DNA from: Actinotalea sp. Marseille-Q4924
Lineage (GTDB): Bacteria; Actinomycetota; Actinomycetes; Actinomycetales; Cellulomonadaceae
Assembly: GCF_916618755.1 (NCBI RefSeq)
Contig: NZ_CAKAKB010000002.1
Coordinates: 186,001-250,000, forward strand
DNA length: 64,000 nucleotides
Reading direction: 5' to 3'
The notes beneath the pieces were generated by a model. It searched no databases and was not told where the DNA came from. It saw only the letters and a list, made by a program, of their open reading frames with translations. The number at the start of each line of letters is the position of its first letter. The stretch's first letter is position 1. Shown here piece after piece: positions 27,290 through 35,131 of this stretch. A program made the position numbers and the translations under genes.

Positions 27290-28201
27290 ATGGCGGACCG
27301 CGGTCGGAGCCGCCGCCGAACGGCACTGCGGGTCGCCGGTGTCCTCGGGTCGATCGTGCTCCTGCTCGCGGTGTACGGCGTGGCCGTGGAGCCGCGGTTC
27401 GTCCTGGACGACCGGCGCTACGAGGTCACGGTCCCGGGTCTCGGCGACTCCTGGGCCGGTACGGAGGTGGCCGTCTTCTCCGACCTGCAGGTCGGGATGT
27501 GGTGGTCCAACGAGGGGATGATCGAGCGGATCGTCGACCGTGTGGTCGCGGAGGACCCGGCCGCGGCCCTGGTCGGCGGGGACTTCGTCTACAGCGAGGC
27601 GCCGCGGCTGTCGGAGCAGGTCGACACGGTGACCCGGCTGCTCGAGCCCCTCCGCGACGCCGGTGTGCCGACGTACGTCGTCCTCGGCAACCACGACCAC
27701 GCGGTCGGGGCGTCCGAGGAGCTCACCGCGGCGTTCGAGGAGATGGGCTTCACGGTCCTGCGGAACGAGGCGGCCGAGGTGCCCGCGCCGGCCCCCGCTG
27801 CCGGTGCCGAGGGGGAGGAGCCGCTGCACGTCGTCGGTCTGGCGGCCACCCGACCCGGTCTCACGGATGTCGACGCAGCGCTGGGTGGGCTGCCGTCCGA
27901 CGCGCCGCGCGTGGTGATGGTGCACAACCCCACCGCCTTCCCCCGGCTGCCCGCTGGTACGGCGCCGCTCGCGGTGGCCGGGCACACCCACTGCGGCCAG
28001 ATCGCGCTGTCCGGGACGCCGGGATGGTCGTACCTCGCACTGACCGAGGAGGAGAAGGTGGTGGCCGATGGCTTCGCCCCCGAGGAGTACGGAGCGGAGG
28101 GCAACAGCCTGTTCGTCACCTGCGGCATCGGCTTCAGCATCGTGCCGGTCCGGATCAACGCGGCACCGCAGGTCGTCTTCTTCGAGCTCGTGGCGCCATG
28201 A
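27290..28201 (+). CDS. Membrane-anchored metallophosphoesterase
   Basis: 303 residues, ATG with GGAGG eight bases upstream. An N-terminal transmembrane anchor (residues ~13-32) is followed by a calcineurin-like fold with the metal-binding blocks: VAVFSDLQVGM (Asp), VGGDFVY (GD motif), VVLGNHDHAVG (GNHD), VVMVHNP (His) and VAGHTHCGQIAL (GHTH). It resembles YkuE/YaeI-type phosphoesterases of the cell envelope. The stop overlaps an ATG of a 46-codon open frame that looks like the stump of a deleted gene. Confidence 0.9.
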   Translation: MADRGRSRRRTALRVAGVLGSIVLLLAVYGVAVEPRFVLDDRRYEVTVPGLGDSWAGTEVAVFSDLQVGMWWSNEGMIERIVDRVVAEDPAAALVGGDFVYSEAPRLSEQVDTVTRLLEPLRDAGVPTYVVLGNHDHAVGASEELTAAFEEMGFTVLRNEAAEVPAPAPAAGAEGEEPLHVVGLAATRPGLTDVDAALGGLPSDAPRVVMVHNPTAFPRLPAGTAPLAVAGHTHCGQIALSGTPGWSYLALTEEEKVVADGFAPEEYGAEGNSLFVTCGIGFSIVPVRINAAPQVVFFELVAP

Positions 28202-28338
28202 GCACCGCCACGGCGACGGGCCCGCGCGGTGCGGACGGCGGCGTTCAGGAGCCGGCGGCGCCGACGGCGCGGTCGTCGCGCGCCCGGTACCGCCATGTCG
28301 CCGTCCTCGGGGGGTGCTGCGTCGGCGCCAGGACGTAG
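28198..28338 (+). pseudogene. Stump of a coupled gene after the metallophosphoesterase
   Basis: An ATG overlaps the metallophosphoesterase stop in the ATGA manner seen for real coupled genes here, but the frame ends after 46 residues with no recognisable domain (start MSTATATGPRGADGGV, end RHVAVLGGCCVG). Only 13 bases separate it from the broken 3' end of the opposing PAP2 gene, so I read it as the 5' remnant of a gene cut by a deletion. It could also be a chance frame. Confidence 0.35.
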
Positions 28339-28351
28339 CGGTGCAGGGCCG

Positions 28352-28818
28352 TCAGCCACAGGAGGGACAGGACTTCGTCGCCGGGACGAGGACGGCCAGG
28401 CCCACGCCGGTCACTGCGACGTAGGCGGCCAGGCGTGGCTGGTGGCGGACCAGGAGCCACACCGCAGCCACCGCCATGATGAGGTTCGCCGCCGCTCCAC
28501 CGCCCAGCTCGAGACGACCTCGAGCACCCGGACGACCACCGGAGTGCCCACCACCAGCGCGTTGAGGCCGTCCGCGACCGCCAGATCCAGCCGGTGCAGC
28601 GGCTCCCACCGACTCTCGACCAGGGCCAGCAGGCCCAGGAACGGCACGGCACCCACCAGGACGCCGACCAGGCCCAGGGCCACCGCGCCGCCGAACCGCC
28701 CGACGCCGCGAAGGTCCGCCTCCGAGTGGGCCTCAGGAGGCGTCGGGGTGCGCGGCGACGACTCGACCTCGAGCGACCCGCGGCGTCGTCGGGGATCACT
28801 GGACGCGCTGGCAGCCAT
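28352..28818 (-). pseudogene. PAP2-superfamily phosphatase, frameshifted and 3'-truncated
   Basis: From ATG 28818 (a further ATG exists at 28854) one frame encodes an N-terminal tail, a hydrophobic helix GGAVALGLVGVLVGAVPFLGLLALVE and a segment typical of the PAP2 N-terminus (LDLAVADGLNALV, PVVVRVLEVVS). At about 28510 the homology moves to another frame (ELGGGAAANLIMAVAAVWLLVRHQPRLAAYVAVTGVGLAVLVPATK). One extra G there would join them. The frame then stops eight codons later. The whole catalytic core (KxxxxxxRP, PSGH, SRxxxxxHxxxD) is absent, so the gene cannot make an active phosphatase. Confidence 0.68.
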
Positions 28819-29134
28819 GGTGGCGAAAGCCTCTCTCGCTGGAGGAACCGTCATGACGGTACGTGCGTCGGTGGCGCCCCGCCTGTCAGCAAGTCTGTTT
28901 TACGACGACCACATGACCGTTGCTTGGGAATTCGAATCATTATTCTGGACTTTGACCTGCGGATATCCTGGCACGAGCCTGGAAAAGGCCTGGGAATGTG
29001 GCCCCCGGAGTCACGAAGGCGTAACGTTCCGACCGCTCGGCCGGCCAGCGATTGCGACGTCCAGAACCGGCTGCGCACGGTGGAGGAGTCCGAACGCCAG
29101 AGCCTCCAGGCTCGTGACGGAAGGAAAGACCCCC
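28819..29134. other. Gene-free interval with an AT-rich core
   Basis: About 316 bases between the PAP2 remnant and the repeat lipoprotein gene. Roughly 28895-28990 is clearly less GC-rich than the rest of the window. A TTGCTT (28920-28925) and TATTCT (28941-28946) pair with a 15-base gap, and a TTGACC at 28952-28957, are promoter-like fragments reading toward the lipoprotein gene. None is a complete match. The remainder holds no coding signal I can support. Confidence 0.4.
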
Positions 29135-29908
29135 ATGATCGCCACACGCAAGCAGTACCTGGCCGCCCCGGTCGCCATCGCGACCGCCTTCACGCTGACC
29201 GCCTGCTCTGACGACAGCGCGGGGCCCGAGGCGGGTACCAGCGTGGAGGACGTCGCCGAGTCCGACCCCGACGAGAACGACCCCGGCGCGGAGCTGCTGG
29301 GCCAGACGGTCACCGTGAGCGGTGAGATCGACGAGATCGTCGACGAGACGGCGTTCCGCATCGGTGGTGACGGCCTCGGCGGCGACTCGGTGCTCGTCGT
29401 CAGCTCCACCCCGGCCTTCGCCGACCTCGGGATCGAGCTCACGCAGGACCTCGCGGACGAGGACCGGGTGCTGCAGGTGACGGGCACCGTCCGGGAGTTC
29501 GTCGAGGAGGACCTCGAGGAGGAGCTCGACGTCGACTACGACGACGAGCTCTACGAGGAGTTCGAGGGCCAGAACGTCATCGTGGCCGACCAGGTCGCGA
29601 CGCTTCCTGGCGAGTCGCTCACGATCGCCGGTGAGGTCCAGGGCGTGCTCAGCACCGTGGCGTTCCAGCTGGCCGGTGCCGGGTGGAACGTCGTCGTCCT
29701 GGACGCCGAGCAGGCTGCCGTGGACACCGGCGAGTACGTCCAGGTCCAGGGCACCGTCCGCCAGTTCGACATCGCAGAGCTGGAGGAGGAGTTCGGGATG
29801 GACCTGGACGACGGGGTGTACTCGGTCTACGAGGGCGACCTGGTGCTCGTGGCGGAGAACGTGACCCCGGCCGAGGCGGTCACCCCGACACCGGCACCGG
29901 AGGGCTGA
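29135..29908 (+). CDS. Lipoprotein with two tandem copies of an uncharacterised acidic beta domain
   Basis: 257 residues; ATG preceded by GGAAGGAAAG. Signal peptide with lipobox LTAC places it on the outer face of the membrane. The mature protein is very acidic and consists of two related units (about residues 53-150 and 153-247). Each starts with GQTVTVSGEID or GESLTIAGEVQ and runs through a V/L-rich strand region. It then has V-T/Q-GTVR-F, a Glu-rich helix (LEEELDVDYDDELYEEFEG or LEEEFGMDLDDGVYSVYEG), and ends VIVADQV or VLVAENV. The pattern suggests an OB-fold-like barrel with an inserted helix. A single-unit paralogue lies convergently downstream. No known function. Confidence 0.85.
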   Translation: MIATRKQYLAAPVAIATAFTLTACSDDSAGPEAGTSVEDVAESDPDENDPGAELLGQTVTVSGEIDEIVDETAFRIGGDGLGGDSVLVVSSTPAFADLGIELTQDLADEDRVLQVTGTVREFVEEDLEEELDVDYDDELYEEFEGQNVIVADQVATLPGESLTIAGEVQGVLSTVAFQLAGAGWNVVVLDAEQAAVDTGEYVQVQGTVRQFDIAELEEEFGMDLDDGVYSVYEGDLVLVAENVTPAEAVTPTPAPEG

Positions 29909-29928
29909 TCCACCACGCGAGCGACGGT

Positions 29929-29943
29929 CCCGGCGGAGCCGGG
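29929..29943. terminator. Short hairpin between the convergent lipoprotein genes
   Basis: CCCGGC, three-base loop, GCCGGG, located between the two convergent stops. It could serve both strands as a weak terminator; there is no U-tract. Confidence 0.3.
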
Positions 29944-29979
29944 CGTGTCCGCTCAGCACGGCGGCCGGCGTCGCGGCGC

Positions 29980-30465
29980 TCAGTCCCCGGTGACCGCCGT
30001 GAGCCGGTCGGCGACGATGACCGGGTCACCGGCGTACTCCTCGAAGACGTCCTCGTCATACGGGATGGCGTAGTCCTCCTGGAACTCGCCCAGCGACAGC
30101 CGTCGGACCGCCCCGGTCACCTCCACGACGGTGTCCTCCGCGATGAGCACGTCGGTCACGTCCAGACCGAGATCAGAGAAGTCGGTCGACGGGCTCATCA
30201 CGAGCACAGACGGCTCGAACGCGCCAGGATCGCCGATCAGGAACACCCCCGGATCGAGGATCCGCAGCACCTGGCCGCGCACCGTGACGACCCGCTCGTC
30301 CCAGCCGCTCTCCCCGTCGCCCGCGTTGAACTCGGCGCCCGCCACGTCGGCGACCGTGACGTCCTCGCCGGGGGCCGGCGGCTCCTGCCCGCATCCGCTC
30401 AGGACCGCCACCGCGACGGCGGCCGCCGTCACGGTGGCGCGGATCGTCCTGCTGCTGGTCGACAT
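29980..30465 (-). CDS. Lipoprotein with one copy of the same acidic beta domain
   Basis: 161 residues; ATG with AGGAGGAG upstream; lipobox LSGC. The mature domain aligns by eye with each unit of the convergent lipoprotein: VVTVRGQVLRILDPGVFLIGD, then VVEVTGAVRRLSLGEFQEDYAIPYDEDVFEEYAGDPVIVADRL. The shared core is G-x-V-R-x-(F/L), an acidic helix, and V-(I/L)-V-A-D. Both are extracytoplasmic and oppositely oriented, suggesting an inverted duplication in which one copy later gained or lost a domain. Function unknown. Confidence 0.85.
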   Translation of the reverse strand: MSTSSRTIRATVTAAAVAVAVLSGCGQEPPAPGEDVTVADVAGAEFNAGDGESGWDERVVTVRGQVLRILDPGVFLIGDPGAFEPSVLVMSPSTDFSDLGLDVTDVLIAEDTVVEVTGAVRRLSLGEFQEDYAIPYDEDVFEEYAGDPVIVADRLTAVTGD

Positions 30466-30565
30466 GCCGTACTCCTCCTGCCGGGGTCGTGGGATCACCC
30501 CAGTCTCTGCAGCGGTCCGGAAGACCGCGAACGCGGGTGGTCCCGATCGGGACCGCACGGACCGC

Positions 30566-32404
30566 TCACGGCCGCGGCTGGAAGCTCCCGACGACCTGCT
30601 CGTGGACCGGGAGCATCTCCTCCCACCGTGAGGTGGGCACCGACCAGTAGAGCGCGTACGCCTGGTCCGGTGCCGTGACCACGTTCCGGTTGAGGACCCG
30701 CGTGCCCTGGTCCTCCCCGAAGACGAACTGCCAGTCGGCGGCCTGCCACCCCCGGAAGTCCACGGCCTCGATCTCGCCGATGCGCTCGTAGTTCGTGAGC
30801 CGCCCGGCGACGGCGGGCTCCTGCTGCTTCCAGTCGGCGACCGGGTCGGCGGCGGGGGTGTCGGTCTGGTCCACCAGCAGGTAGGCCGACGAGGCGGGGT
30901 CCCGCAGGTAGACGCGCGGGCCGTCCTGTTCCGCCTCCCAGCCCTGCGGCACCGCGACGCTGAAGCCGCTCGGGTCCGTGTACAGCTCCATCCCCGGAGG
31001 CGCGGCGGCACCCTCGGACCCGTCGGCACCGGACCCTTCCTCGGCGCCGCCCTCCGGCGGCGGCTCCGGTGCGGGTGGAGGCGCCGGTGCCGCGGGCTCC
31101 TCCGCCGCAGGCTCCTCCGCGGGCGGTGCCGGCTCGCCGCCGTCGGCGGGAGGCTCGGGGTCCGTGTCGGCGCCGCCGGGATCGGCCGGAGCCTCCTGCT
31201 CCTGGTCCTGCGTCGCCGACCCGTCGCCGTCCGGCCGGAGGCCGTCGAGCGCCAGGAAGCCCCCGACCACGGCGACGAGCAGCAGCGCCAGGACCACCGG
31301 CAGCACGAGGGGCCGTCGACGACGACGGTCCTGCCGGGGCGCCGGCCCACCGCCCGCGGCGTCGAGACCGGGGTGGGCACGCTCCTCGCCCGACGACGGG
31401 GGAGTCGGCGCGAAGACCGGCGGGGTACCCGCTGGGCCGGAGCGCGTCGGTGCGGTCCGTGTCGCTGCGGCCTGGGTCGCCCGGGGGTCCGCGACGGGAA
31501 GCTGGGAGGTCCCTCCCGACCGGCGGGACGGCACGGCGTCGAGGCGGTCGAGCAGCTCGCGCGCGGCCGGGGCGTCGAGCCGCTCGGCCGGGTCCTTGCG
31601 CAGCAGGCCCTCGAGCAGCGGCGCGAGCGGTCCGGCGCGCTCGGCGGCGGGGACGTCCTCGGTGATCACCGCGGTGAGCGTCGCCAGGGCGTTGTCCCGC
31701 TGGAACGGCGAGTGCCCCTCGACGGCCGTCCACAGGGTCACGCCGAGGGACCACAGGTCCGCCGCCGGCCCGGCAGGACGCCCCTGGGCGCGCTCGGGGG
31801 CCAGGAACGCCGGCGAGCCCATCATCAGGCCGGTCGCGGTCAGGCTGGCGTCCCCGTCGAGCTGGGCGATCCCGAAGTCCACGAGGACCACGCGGCGTCC
31901 CGCCGGGCCGTGACGGAACATGACGTTGCTCGGCTTGACGTCGCGGTGGAGGATCCCGGCGGCGTGTGCGGCGGTGAGCCCGGCGAGGAGGGCGTCGGCG
32001 ATCGCCGCGACCTCCTCCGGCGGCAGGGGGCCACGCTGGGCCACCTCGTCGGCGAGGGTGTGGGCGGGCAGGCGCTCCATGACGATCCAGGGCCGGGCGT
32101 CGTCCTCGACGACGTCGTAGAGCGCCACGACTCCCTCGGCGGAGATCCGCGCCGCCGTCCGGGCCTCCCGCATCGTGCGTTCCCGGAGCAGGACGCGCTC
32201 CGTGTCGTCCGCCTCGCGGGGCGGGACGACCTCCTTGATGGCGACGGGCCGGTCCAGCAGGACGTCGTGGCCACCCCAGACGACCCCCATGCCCCCGCGT
32301 CCGAGCACCTGGTCCAGGCGGTAGCGGCCGGCGACGAGTCGCCCCGTCACCGAGCGGTCGCCCCGACCGGCCGGTGTGCTGGGTCCCCGCGGCTCCGCAC
32401 TCAC
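30566..32404 (-). CDS. Receptor-type serine/threonine protein kinase
   Basis: 612 residues from GTG 32404; longer in-frame starts upstream lie in low-complexity sequence. The Hanks-type kinase domain (residues ~25-285) is complete: GRGGMGVVW, VAIKEVV, HRDVKPSNV, VDFGIAQ, GSPAFLAPE and WSLGVTLW. A juxtamembrane Pro/Arg-rich linker follows, then one transmembrane helix (LVLPVVLALLLVAVVGGFLAL), a long Pro/Glu-rich extracellular stalk and a ~140-residue outer domain (SGFSVAVPQGWEAEQ, then WQFVFGEDQG). No PASTA repeats are present, so the ligand is not simply peptidoglycan fragments. Monocistronic. Confidence 0.92.
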   Translation of the reverse strand: MSAEPRGPSTPAGRGDRSVTGRLVAGRYRLDQVLGRGGMGVVWGGHDVLLDRPVAIKEVVPPREADDTERVLLRERTMREARTAARISAEGVVALYDVVEDDARPWIVMERLPAHTLADEVAQRGPLPPEEVAAIADALLAGLTAAHAAGILHRDVKPSNVMFRHGPAGRRVVLVDFGIAQLDGDASLTATGLMMGSPAFLAPERAQGRPAGPAADLWSLGVTLWTAVEGHSPFQRDNALATLTAVITEDVPAAERAGPLAPLLEGLLRKDPAERLDAPAARELLDRLDAVPSRRSGGTSQLPVADPRATQAAATRTAPTRSGPAGTPPVFAPTPPSSGEERAHPGLDAAGGGPAPRQDRRRRRPLVLPVVLALLLVAVVGGFLALDGLRPDGDGSATQDQEQEAPADPGGADTDPEPPADGGEPAPPAEEPAAEEPAAPAPPPAPEPPPEGGAEEGSGADGSEGAAAPPGMELYTDPSGFSVAVPQGWEAEQDGPRVYLRDPASSAYLLVDQTDTPAADPVADWKQQEPAVAGRLTNYERIGEIEAVDFRGWQAADWQFVFGEDQGTRVLNRNVVTAPDQAYALYWSVPTSRWEEMLPVHEQVVGSFQPRP

Positions 32405-32530
32405 CGATCGACGGTATCCGGGCGGACGGCACCCCGCGCGATGACGTCCCGCGCTGGGTCGCGCACTCCGGACCCGCACGCCCGTCGCGGCGGCTAGCGT
32501 CGGCGAGGACGGCGGACGGGTCGGTCCTCC

Positions 32531-32558
32531 GGCGGGTCGGTCCGGGCGGGTCGGTCCG
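32531..32558 (+). repeat. 14-bp tandem repeat, two copies
   Basis: Two adjacent GGCGGGTCGGTCCG units just upstream of the GrpB-like gene and within the divergent kinase/GrpB promoter region. Probably slippage in GC-rich sequence; a regulatory role is possible but unsupported. Confidence 0.6.
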
Positions 32559-32578
32559 GGGTCGGCGGACGGGTGGTC

Positions 32579-33091
32579 ATGGGGCGGACGCGAGACGGCG
32601 GGGGACCGGCACGGCTCGTCCGGTCGGAGGACCTGCACGACGCCGCAGCGGCGGTCCACGCCGACGTCGCCCGGTGGCTGGGCGCCCGCCGTGTCCCCGG
32701 GTCCGTCCACCTGACCGGAGCGCTGTCCGTGCCCGGCGTCCTGACCCGAGGCGACGTCGACCTCCACCTACGGGTCCCGCCGGACGTGTGGGAGGAGGCG
32801 CTGCCGGCCCTGCGGGACCTCCTCCCGGTCGTCCACCCGGAGATCTGGTGCGCGACGCTCGCGACCTTCGCCGTGCCCCCTGGGCTGTCGGGCGGGCTGC
32901 CCGCGGGGCTCGCTGCCACGCCTGTGGGCTCGGAGCACGACGTCCGCTTCACCCGGACCTGGCAGCGCCTCGCGGCCGAGCCCGACGCAGTCGCGGAGCT
33001 CAACGCGCTCAAGGCCGCGTCGTGGGCGGTGTCCCCGCAGGAGTACGAGGCGCAGAAGGGCGCGTTCTTCGAGCGGCTGCTGCGGGGCTGA
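32579..33091 (+). CDS. GrpB/UPF0157-like nucleotidyltransferase-fold protein
   Basis: About 170 residues from ATG 32579 (GTG 32573 also in frame). VHLTGALSVPGVLTRGDVDLHLRV corresponds to the GrpB pattern of a GS-like turn plus a D-x-D metal site. The C-terminal AELNALKAASWAVSPQEYEAQKGAFFERLL matches the usual end of that family (Y-x-x-x-K-x-x-F). GrpB proteins have a nucleotidyltransferase fold and are linked to CoaE in some bacteria, with no settled activity. The usual Gly-Ser of the active site is replaced by Gly-Ala, so activity is uncertain. Confidence 0.68.
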   Translation: MGRTRDGGGPARLVRSEDLHDAAAAVHADVARWLGARRVPGSVHLTGALSVPGVLTRGDVDLHLRVPPDVWEEALPALRDLLPVVHPEIWCATLATFAVPPGLSGGLPAGLAATPVGSEHDVRFTRTWQRLAAEPDAVAELNALKAASWAVSPQEYEAQKGAFFERLLRG

Positions 33092-33161
33092 GGGCTCGCC
33101 GGCACGGCGCCGTCGGGCTCCGGCCAGCAGGGCGCCCGGACCAGCCCAGCAGCGCGCCGCC

Positions 33162-34400
33162 TCAGCCCAGCACGTCGCCCAGCGGCACCTGCGGGTCCCG
33201 GAGCCGGTCGAGGTCCACCGCGCCGGCGCGCACGACGGCCCGCAGGTCGTCCATGGCGTCCCAGTCCCCGGTGTGCATGGCGGCCAGCACCCGCCCCTGG
33301 CGGACCCAGAAGGCGAGGTACACGCCGTCGAGGTCCCCGCGCACGACGAGCTCGTCGAACCCGTCGCGGTCGACGTACCCGACGTACTCCATGCCGAGCT
33401 CGTACTGGTCCGTGAAGAAGTACGGCAGCCGTTCGTACGGCTCGCCGGTGCCCAGCATCGTCCGCGCGGCCGCGGCCCCCTGCCCGAGGGCCGTGTCCCA
33501 GTGCTCGACGCGGACGTGCTGCCCCAGCAGCGGGTGGTGCGCCCGCGCGATGTCCCCGGCGACGACGACGTCCGGGTGGGAGGACCGCAGGTGCTCGTCC
33601 ACCATCACGCCGTCGTCGACCTTGAGCCCGGCCTTCTCCGCCAGCGTGGTGCTCGGCACCGCGCCGATGCCGACGAGCACGAGGTCCGCCTCGACGGTGG
33701 TGCCGTCGCCGAGGCGCACCAGGGCGACACCCGGCGCGCCCGCGGTGGTGATGTCCTCCACCGACGTGCCGGTCCGCACGTCCACGCCGTGCCGACGGTG
33801 CAGCTGGGCGAAGGCGTGCCCCACCTGCGGCCCGAGCACCCGCAGGAGCGGCTCCTCGAGCGGCTCGACCACGACGACGTCGCAGCCGGCTGCCCGCGCC
33901 GCCGCGGCGACCTCGAGCCCGATCCAGCCCCCGCCGACAACCACGAGGCGGGCCCGTTCCCGCAGCGCCGCCGCGATCCGCTCCGCGTCGTCGATCGTGC
34001 GCAGGTACGCGACGGGAGCACCGCTGTCGTCGGCGAGCGGCAGCCGGCGTGCGGAGGAGCCCGTGGCGAGGAGCAGCCGGTCGTAGGTGATCGTCTCGTC
34101 GCCGGCGGTGACCGTGTGGGCGTCGACGTCGAGCGCGGTCGCGGGTGTGCCGAGCCGCAGCTCGACCCCGTGCGTCTCGTAGAAGTCCGCCGGGTGCACG
34201 GTCGCGTCCGCGAGCGTCGCCTCACCCGCGAGGTAGCCCTTGGACAGCGGCGGGCGCTCGTACGGCAGGTGCCGCTCGGCGGCGAGCAGCACGAGCCGGC
34301 CGTCGAATCCCTCCTCCCGCAGCGTCGCGGCGGCCGTCGCGGCGGCGAGCCCGCCGCCGACGATGACGAAGGTGCGGTGGTCGGTGCTCGAGGTGCTCAT
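33162..34400 (-). CDS. Ferredoxin reductase-like NAD(P)/FAD oxidoreductase
   Basis: 412 residues with the plan of rhodocoxin/putidaredoxin reductases: FVIVGGGLAAATAAATLREEGFDGRL, PYERPPLSKGYLAG, a NAD fold ARLVVVGGGWIGLEVAAAARAAG, VVAGDIARAHHPLLG, VEHWDTALGQG, and a C-terminal domain after YFFTDQYELGMEYVG. Such enzymes reduce a [2Fe-2S] ferredoxin from NAD(P)H. The start overlaps the folE stop, an unusual operon partner. A [2Fe-2S]-like protein gene lies 2 kb away and could be the redox partner (inference). Confidence 0.9.
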   Translation of the reverse strand: MSTSSTDHRTFVIVGGGLAAATAAATLREEGFDGRLVLLAAERHLPYERPPLSKGYLAGEATLADATVHPADFYETHGVELRLGTPATALDVDAHTVTAGDETITYDRLLLATGSSARRLPLADDSGAPVAYLRTIDDAERIAAALRERARLVVVGGGWIGLEVAAAARAAGCDVVVVEPLEEPLLRVLGPQVGHAFAQLHRRHGVDVRTGTSVEDITTAGAPGVALVRLGDGTTVEADLVLVGIGAVPSTTLAEKAGLKVDDGVMVDEHLRSSHPDVVVAGDIARAHHPLLGQHVRVEHWDTALGQGAAAARTMLGTGEPYERLPYFFTDQYELGMEYVGYVDRDGFDELVVRGDLDGVYLAFWVRQGRVLAAMHTGDWDAMDDLRAVVRAGAVDLDRLRDPQVPLGDVLG

Positions 34401-35035
34401 CGTCGTTCCTGGTGGGATCGGACGAGGGAGAGGAACTCCGCTCGTGAGGCGGGGTCGCTGCGCAGCGTGCCGAGCAGCGCGGACGTGACGGTGCGGGCGC
34501 CGACGGCGCGGGCACCGCGCAGGCTCATGCAGCTGTGCTCCGCCTCGACGACGACGCCGACCCCCCGCGGCGCGAGCTGCTGCTGGAGGTGGTCCGCCAC
34601 CTGGGTCGTGAGCCGCTCCTGCGTCTGGGCGCGGTGGCTGACCACCTCGACGAGCCGGGCGAACTTGGACAGGCCCAGCACCCGCTCGCCCGGCAGGTAG
34701 CCGATGTGCGCGACGCCCGTGAAGGGCAGCATGTGGTGCTCGCACACGGACGTGACGGGGATGTCACGCACGAGGACCAGCTCGTCGTAGCCGCCGTCGT
34801 TGGGGAACGTGGTGAAGTCGAACGGCTCGGCGGTGAGCAGCTCGGCGTAGGCCGCCGCCATGCGCCGGGGCGTCTCCGTTAGGTGCGGCGAGTCGAGCGA
34901 CTGGCCGAGCGCCCTGAGCAGCGCCGCGGCAGCGGCCTCGGCGGCGGCGAGGTCGACGACGGCGACCTGGGGGACGAGTCTCGGACGCCACGACCTCTCC
35001 GGTGGGGCGTGCCCGGTGGCGGATGCGTGCTGCAC
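34397..35035 (-). CDS. folE: GTP cyclohydrolase I
   Basis: 212 residues; GTG start with GAGGAGG seven bases upstream. Family signatures: TPRRMAAAYAELL, VTSVCEHHMLPFTGVAHIGYLP (zinc and catalytic residues), GLSKFARLVEVVSHRAQTQERLT, and VEAEHSCMSLRGAR with the second zinc Cys. It converts GTP to dihydroneopterin triphosphate, the entry to folate or pterin cofactors. It sits outside a folate operon, is coupled to a ferredoxin-reductase-like gene and faces a Cys-rich HTH regulator, which suggests a specialised, stress-induced copy rather than the housekeeping one. Confidence 0.93.
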   Translation of the reverse strand: MQHASATGHAPPERSWRPRLVPQVAVVDLAAAEAAAAALLRALGQSLDSPHLTETPRRMAAAYAELLTAEPFDFTTFPNDGGYDELVLVRDIPVTSVCEHHMLPFTGVAHIGYLPGERVLGLSKFARLVEVVSHRAQTQERLTTQVADHLQQQLAPRGVGVVVEAEHSCMSLRGARAVGARTVTSALLGTLRSDPASRAEFLSLVRSHQERR

Positions 35036-35050
35036 GGCGACCTCCTCGAC

Positions 35051-35093
35051 GTTCTAAAGAACTCCTGACTCGACGGTAGAAGTTCGAGGAGTT
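35051..35093. promoter_or_regulatory. Inverted-repeat operator candidate between folE and the HTH regulator
   Basis: The short divergent intergenic region is unusually AT-rich. It holds GTTCT-AA-AGAAC (35051-35062) and a 7-bp inverted repeat AACTCCT (35060-35066) / AGGAGTT (35087-35093). These overlap where both promoters must lie, so they are good candidates for autoregulation and control of the folE operon by the adjacent regulator. Confidence 0.5.
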
Positions 35094-35131
35094 TTCGTCA
35101 ATACTTGTCTCCGTTAGGGATGGAGGTTCCC

